Assembly (NCBI RefSeq): GCF_003991195.1
Contig: NZ_RCWL01000005.1
Location: 261,078 to 325,077, forward strand
Direction: 5' to 3'
DNA length: 64,000 nt
DNA from: Gynurincola endophyticus
GTDB lineage: Bacteria; Bacteroidota; Bacteroidia; Chitinophagales; Chitinophagaceae
This document shows, piece by piece, positions 60,759 through 64,000 of this stretch. The position numbers and the translations under genes were made by a program. The notes under the pieces are model-generated. The model saw only the letters and a list, made by a program, of their open reading frames with translations. It did not search any database and had not been told where the DNA came from. Position 1 is the stretch's first letter, and each line of letters begins with the position of its first letter.

Positions 60759-61979
60759 TTAATTACCCGTCAGCTTATTCAACTGCACTTCCAGCTCCTC
60801 ATTTGCTTCACCCGTTCTAACGTATTGGATGATTTTATTTTTATCCGCAATAAGCGTTAATGGATAAGACGAAACACCATACCCCTCTACAATTTCACGG
60901 GCATCGGTAAGATTCTCAAACTTAAAAGTATGTTTCTTTAAAAACTTCTTTACTTCTTCCTGTTTGTTGAATGTCATACTTACAAAAACAATGTCCTTAT
61001 CCTTGTATTTTTCGGTAAGACTGTTCAGGTAAGGCATCTCTTTGATACAGGGGGCACATTCGGTAAACCAGAAATTTAAAACGATGATCTTGTCTTTATA
61101 GCTTGCTAATGTTTTTTTGTTACCATTTACATCTTTCGTTTCAAAGTCAGATAAAATTTCTCCCACTTTGAACGGATTGTAGCGCAGAACTTTGATACTG
61201 CTACCGTTTGCGGAAGTAATGCTTTCTTCAATTGCTTCACCCTTTTTTTGTGGGGTAGGACGGTTTTTTGAGCCATGTAAATTGATGAGCATAAATATAT
61301 TCTGGCGCTCGTTGTAGTCTAAGTATTTGTACCTTTCTTTATTTTCAATGGCAGCTGCTTCTGCTGGTCTTATTTCTTCTAAACTAACCAGCGAAAACTC
61401 ACGCTTACCATTCGCTCCCATACTCATTTGAATAGAATTCAGCATTTTGAGTTTAAACTTAACCGGTAAACCAGGTAAATCTTTAAAACTATAACCGAGA
61501 TGGGCCGCTTCCAGTTTATAATCGGTCGTATACCAAACTTCAATTTGTTCTTTGATCCCATTCACATCATATTCAAAAATAGCTTTCTTACAATTGAAGC
61601 CATTGATCGTAGCCGTTTCATTGAGTAATTTCATTGAAGGGGTTGACTGTTCATACAGCCCTAAAGAAAAAAAGGTCGGCATGTTTTCCTCGTCGAGGTA
61701 ATAATAATTTTCGTAATCTGTCAGATAAAAATACCCGCGGTTATTTTTTGCATCCAGCAGGCTGATGGCCAGAACGTTTTCACTTTCTTTCCTTTCCTTT
61801 TTGAGATATTGATCGGAAAAACTTATTGAGTGTGCATTTGCTCTTTTAGACGTGCGGCCATCCTGCATGTCTATAAAATTTTCTTCGTTATAAACTAATT
61901 TTGCTGCAGTCAGAACGGTTTGGGCCTGTACAGAAACGGTTAACAGTATAATGACGGCGAAGGGAAACAATTTTTTCAT
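60759..61979 (-). CDS. GLPGLI-like domain fused to a TlpA-type thioredoxin
   Basis: A 406-residue exported protein. A signal peptide (to about VQAQ, residue 20) precedes a GLPGLI/DUF4412-like domain (about 25-205) with the sequence KDLPGLPVKFKL near residue 167, a near match to the GLPGLI signature. After a linker comes a TlpA/AhpC-TSA thioredoxin domain (about 268-406) with active-site C308-A-P-C311 and cis-Pro VSSYPLT. Periplasmic disulfide reductase activity is likely. The fusion ties the GLPGLI fold to thiol chemistry, which may bear on the cassette at 5-10 kb. Confidence 0.82.
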   Translation of the reverse strand: MKKLFPFAVIILLTVSVQAQTVLTAAKLVYNEENFIDMQDGRTSKRANAHSISFSDQYLKKERKESENVLAISLLDAKNNRGYFYLTDYENYYYLDEENMPTFFSLGLYEQSTPSMKLLNETATINGFNCKKAIFEYDVNGIKEQIEVWYTTDYKLEAAHLGYSFKDLPGLPVKFKLKMLNSIQMSMGANGKREFSLVSLEEIRPAEAAAIENKERYKYLDYNERQNIFMLINLHGSKNRPTPQKKGEAIEESITSANGSSIKVLRYNPFKVGEILSDFETKDVNGNKKTLASYKDKIIVLNFWFTECAPCIKEMPYLNSLTEKYKDKDIVFVSMTFNKQEEVKKFLKKHTFKFENLTDAREIVEGYGVSSYPLTLIADKNKIIQYVRTGEANEELEVQLNKLTGN

Positions 61980-61994
61980 ACATGAAGGTTTGTG

Positions 61995-62022
61995 ATCATG
62001 AAATGTACAATCCTTTCATGAT
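61995..62022. promoter_or_regulatory. inverted repeat upstream of the TlpA-like gene
   Basis: ATCATGAAA and TTTCATGAT are exact complements around a 10-base spacer, 16-43 bases before the start at 61979. The size and position suit an operator or a leader hairpin. Confidence 0.45.
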
Positions 62023-62081
62023 AAAAAAGAGTGACTTAATAATGCTTAACAGTATTTATTACTATTTAACACTTAGGCATT

Positions 62082-62432
62082 TTAGCCTACCCGCCATCCG
62101 TTTTCAACAGGTTTATCCGTTGTTAGTAAAGTAACTTCCTTATCATTCACCACACCCAGAATAAGGCATTGGCTTTGAATGGTTGCAATTTGTTTGGGTG
62201 GGAAATTGATCACTGCTATTACTTGTTTGCCCACCAGTTCTTCGGGAGTGTATAATTTTGTTATCTGGGCAGATGATTTTCGGATACCGTATTCGCCAAA
62301 GTCTATCACTACTTTGTACGCAGGGTTTTTCACTTCTTTAAACACTTCTGCACTGATGATAGTACCTGCTCTCATTTCTATTTTTGCGAAATCATCCCAG
62401 TTGATTTCTGAGGTTTCTATATTTGAATGCAT
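62082..62432 (-). CDS. csaA: CsaA-like tRNA-binding-domain protein
   Basis: A 116-residue OB-fold protein. The EMAP/tRNA-binding pattern IEMRAGTIISAEVFKEV, with KLYTPEELVGKQVIAVINFPPKQI in the second half, matches CsaA, a protein with chaperone-like and tRNA-binding properties. The length is typical. It is not adjacent to other secretion genes here. It acts in the cytoplasm. Confidence 0.9.
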   Translation of the reverse strand: MHSNIETSEINWDDFAKIEMRAGTIISAEVFKEVKNPAYKVVIDFGEYGIRKSSAQITKLYTPEELVGKQVIAVINFPPKQIATIQSQCLILGVVNDKEVTLLTTDKPVENGWRVG

Positions 62433-62709
62433 ATCTTTTTCTGAATTGATGTAGCGGTATCGCTGTTAATTGAAGATAGTACAGGAATTTAAATAAAAAA
62501 GACTTATCTGAATCCATTTTTTATTTTGTTTTCCGAAACGATTCATCGCCCAATGCTTTTCCGTACAGACAGACAACCTTGTAACTTTAACAGCTGCAAA
62601 GAATAAGTAAAAGACACAAGGAGAATTATTGCCGGATGGCTTAGCTCCGCTGCTGCTTCACCTTATTCCGGAAATAGCAAAAAATGCTTATTTTTAGTAT
62701 AATTCACTT

Positions 62710-63339
62710 TTGAGATTGAAAAAGACATTAAAAGAATATCGGCTGTATCAGCATCTTTCACAACAGCAACTCGCTGAGCAATCCGGAGTTTCATTGAGAA
62801 CTATTCAGCGTATCGAAAGTGGCGCGTCTGCCGGAAGCCCTTATATCATCAGGCAACTAAGCGCAGCGCTGAATATTGATTCGCTGAATTTAATACCTGT
62901 TAATGCGGCTCCGGAGCCGGAGAGTAATACCGAGAAGCTCCCGGAAAGTGGTAGTATAACTGAATACGTCTATAACAGGCGGGTAAAGTATATTAATTTC
63001 AGTGCACTAACTGCCTGCTGTTTCCCATTTCTGAATCTGGTGATTCCTGTCGCGCTTTATTTCCTCTTTAGAAAATCACTCACTGACAGTCGCAATAAAA
63101 CTGCCGTAAAGAAGATACTTAGTCTCCAAATTCTTTGGTCGGTAGCTGCATTAATTATGCTGATCGCCATTCCGTTGATCGATTACTACTTATTAAAGGT
63201 TGGTGAAGTGTTGGAAATCCCGCTTTTTGTTTGGAGCTATCTGTTGCTAGTCATTGTTTTGATGTTGATTACGCTGAAAACAGCCAGTGATATCAACAGG
63301 AAACAAGATCTGCTTACTTTTGTTCCGGATATCCTCTGA
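62710..63339 (+). CDS. membrane-anchored XRE-family HTH protein
   Basis: A 209-residue protein. The N-terminal helix-turn-helix (KEYRLYQHLSQQQLAEQSGVSLRTIQRIESG, residues 8-38) is of the XRE/Cro type. After a linker of about 50 residues come four membrane helices (about 97-120, 132-160, 168-185 and 188-195). The start is a TTG codon at 62710 or 62716; no ATG is available before the HTH. Such proteins recur in Bacteroidetes and may sense membrane state. No target is known. Confidence 0.8.
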   Translation: MRLKKTLKEYRLYQHLSQQQLAEQSGVSLRTIQRIESGASAGSPYIIRQLSAALNIDSLNLIPVNAAPEPESNTEKLPESGSITEYVYNRRVKYINFSALTACCFPFLNLVIPVALYFLFRKSLTDSRNKTAVKKILSLQILWSVAALIMLIAIPLIDYYLLKVGEVLEIPLFVWSYLLLVIVLMLITLKTASDINRKQDLLTFVPDIL

Positions 63340-63445
63340 ATGTGTTGAAGGCGGCTGATGTCGTCTTTTTGTCGTAAAAATGGCGGCCTTCCTGAAAGGC
63401 TGGTAAGTTGCCTGTAATCTATTTTGCATAAAATTTTTGATGCAT

Positions 63446-64000
63446 ATGAACAAGTTAATTTATGCCAGCCTGAAGTTATATGTCTGTATCTGGATTGTTT
63501 TTTCGCCCGAAAATGCCGTTGCCCGGAAACAATTGCCTGACTCTACCATAGCACAGTTAAAAATTGGCATCCGTAGCTTTCAGGAAAGATACCACTCGCC
63601 CAGTATAGCCGTAGCCATTGTTCATGGTGATTCACTTATTTTTAGTGATGCAGGAGGCTACATCGACCTGGAAAATAAAATTCCCGCCACTGTAGATGCC
63701 AGGTATCAGATTCAGTCTGTTACTAAAATGTTCACAGCCACAATGTTTATGCAAATTTGGGAAAAGGGGGTGATTAACGGTGTTGACAAGGTAAGCAAAT
63801 ATGTTCCGGAGTTTTCAGGAGATGCTACCTATCTTGAACTCGCTACTCACAACTCAGGGCTTCCAAGAAATTCTCCGGCAGATATTGACTTTGCACGGCA
63901 GGTCGACAAATGGTTCCTCACAAAGAAGAATGAAAGTGCCATCAGCTCAGCAAAAAAGGAAGCGTTTATTCAATCACTTGCGTTTGTGAGTAAGTTATAT
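63446..64000 (+). CDS. serine hydrolase (class C beta-lactamase-like), 3' partial
   Basis: Open to the end of the window without a stop codon. A signal peptide follows the ATG at 63446 (another ATG at 63440 is in frame). The serine beta-lactamase-like signature SVTK near residue 92 contains the nucleophile, and the pattern THNSGLPRN near residue 132 is a common block in this family. The family includes D-aminopeptidases and penicillin-binding-like esterases, so lactamase activity should not be assumed. The C-terminal half is missing. Confidence 0.85.
   Translation, partial: MNKLIYASLKLYVCIWIVFSPENAVARKQLPDSTIAQLKIGIRSFQERYHSPSIAVAIVHGDSLIFSDAGGYIDLENKIPATVDARYQIQSVTKMFTATMFMQIWEKGVINGVDKVSKYVPEFSGDATYLELATHNSGLPRNSPADIDFARQVDKWFLTKKNESAISSAKKEAFIQSLAFVSKLY

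Noticed and set aside
1-64000. CRISPR array, insertion sequence, prophage, tRNA or rRNA
   Set aside because: No regular spaced repeats, transposase or integrase motifs, or tRNA cloverleaf/CCA patterns were found on reading both strands.
63446-64000. Calling the final gene a beta-lactamase resistance determinant
   Set aside because: SxxK alone is shared by many esterases and peptidases, and the C-terminal half is outside the window.

Overview
The window looks like a chromosomal segment of a member of the Bacteroidota, most likely the Chitinophagaceae/Sphingobacteriia side. The evidence is a SusC/SusD pair, several CarboxypepD_reg-plus-barrel outer-membrane proteins, GLPGLI-family proteins, many Cys-lipidated proteins, low GC (about 40% by eye), repeated TAnnTTTG promoter -7 boxes, and few Shine-Dalgarno sequences. 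The genus cannot be fixed from sequence reading alone. No tRNA, rRNA, insertion sequence, prophage or CRISPR array was found; the window is gene-dense and mostly housekeeping plus envelope functions.

Layout. 1-2.8 kb: end of a xylan-use region (GH10 xylanase with an inserted carbohydrate-binding module, then mannonate dehydratase UxuA). 3.2-5.1 kb: proline aminopeptidase and a short asparaginase-like protein. 5.1-13.2 kb (minus): an unusual envelope cassette made of a small secreted peptide, an unknown anchored protein, a GLPGLI protein, an HTTM (gamma-carboxylase-like) membrane protein and an outer-membrane barrel, with a second barrel gene just upstream. 14.0-19.8 kb (minus): a complete AcrAB-TolC-type RND pump. 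20-24.5 kb: an SBF-type transporter, small secreted or anchored proteins and a LacI-type repressor. 24.6-30.5 kb: a heavy-metal efflux operon whose RND pump is fused to its own TolC-like channel. 31.2-34.4 kb: a pectin or side-chain pair (GH95 and CE12). 34.4-35 kb: a tandem hairpin array beside a sigma-like protein that lacks region 4. 35.4-42.7 kb: housekeeping (CLC channel, LpxB, SurE, AtpG, ScpB, LysA). 43.6-47.7 kb: an anchored papain-like peptidase, a thioredoxin-like protein, a DUF4442 protein and an RNA-processing metallo-beta-lactamase. 47.9-51.2 kb: a divergent phosphorelay (hybrid kinase, HPt, LytTR regulator). 51.6-57.6 kb: SusC, SusD and an S10 serine carboxypeptidase, probably a peptide-uptake locus. 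57.7-58.7 kb: BON and SH3 proteins. 58.8-60.5 kb: a TPP riboswitch controlling a PnuT-type thiamine transporter and an acyl-CoA-dehydrogenase-fold protein. 60.8-64 kb: a GLPGLI-like/TlpA fusion, CsaA, a membrane-anchored XRE regulator and the start of a serine hydrolase that runs off the window.

The best candidate for an undescribed system is the 5.1-10.5 kb cassette. A signal-peptide-bearing 90-residue protein is followed by a strong terminator and then by a membrane enzyme-like HTTM protein, a GLPGLI protein and an outer-membrane barrel, the order expected for a precursor peptide with its modification and export partners. The second candidate is the TPP-riboswitch operon that pairs thiamine uptake with a flavin-enzyme-like protein. 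All functional links here are inferences from family resemblance and gene order; no searches were run.
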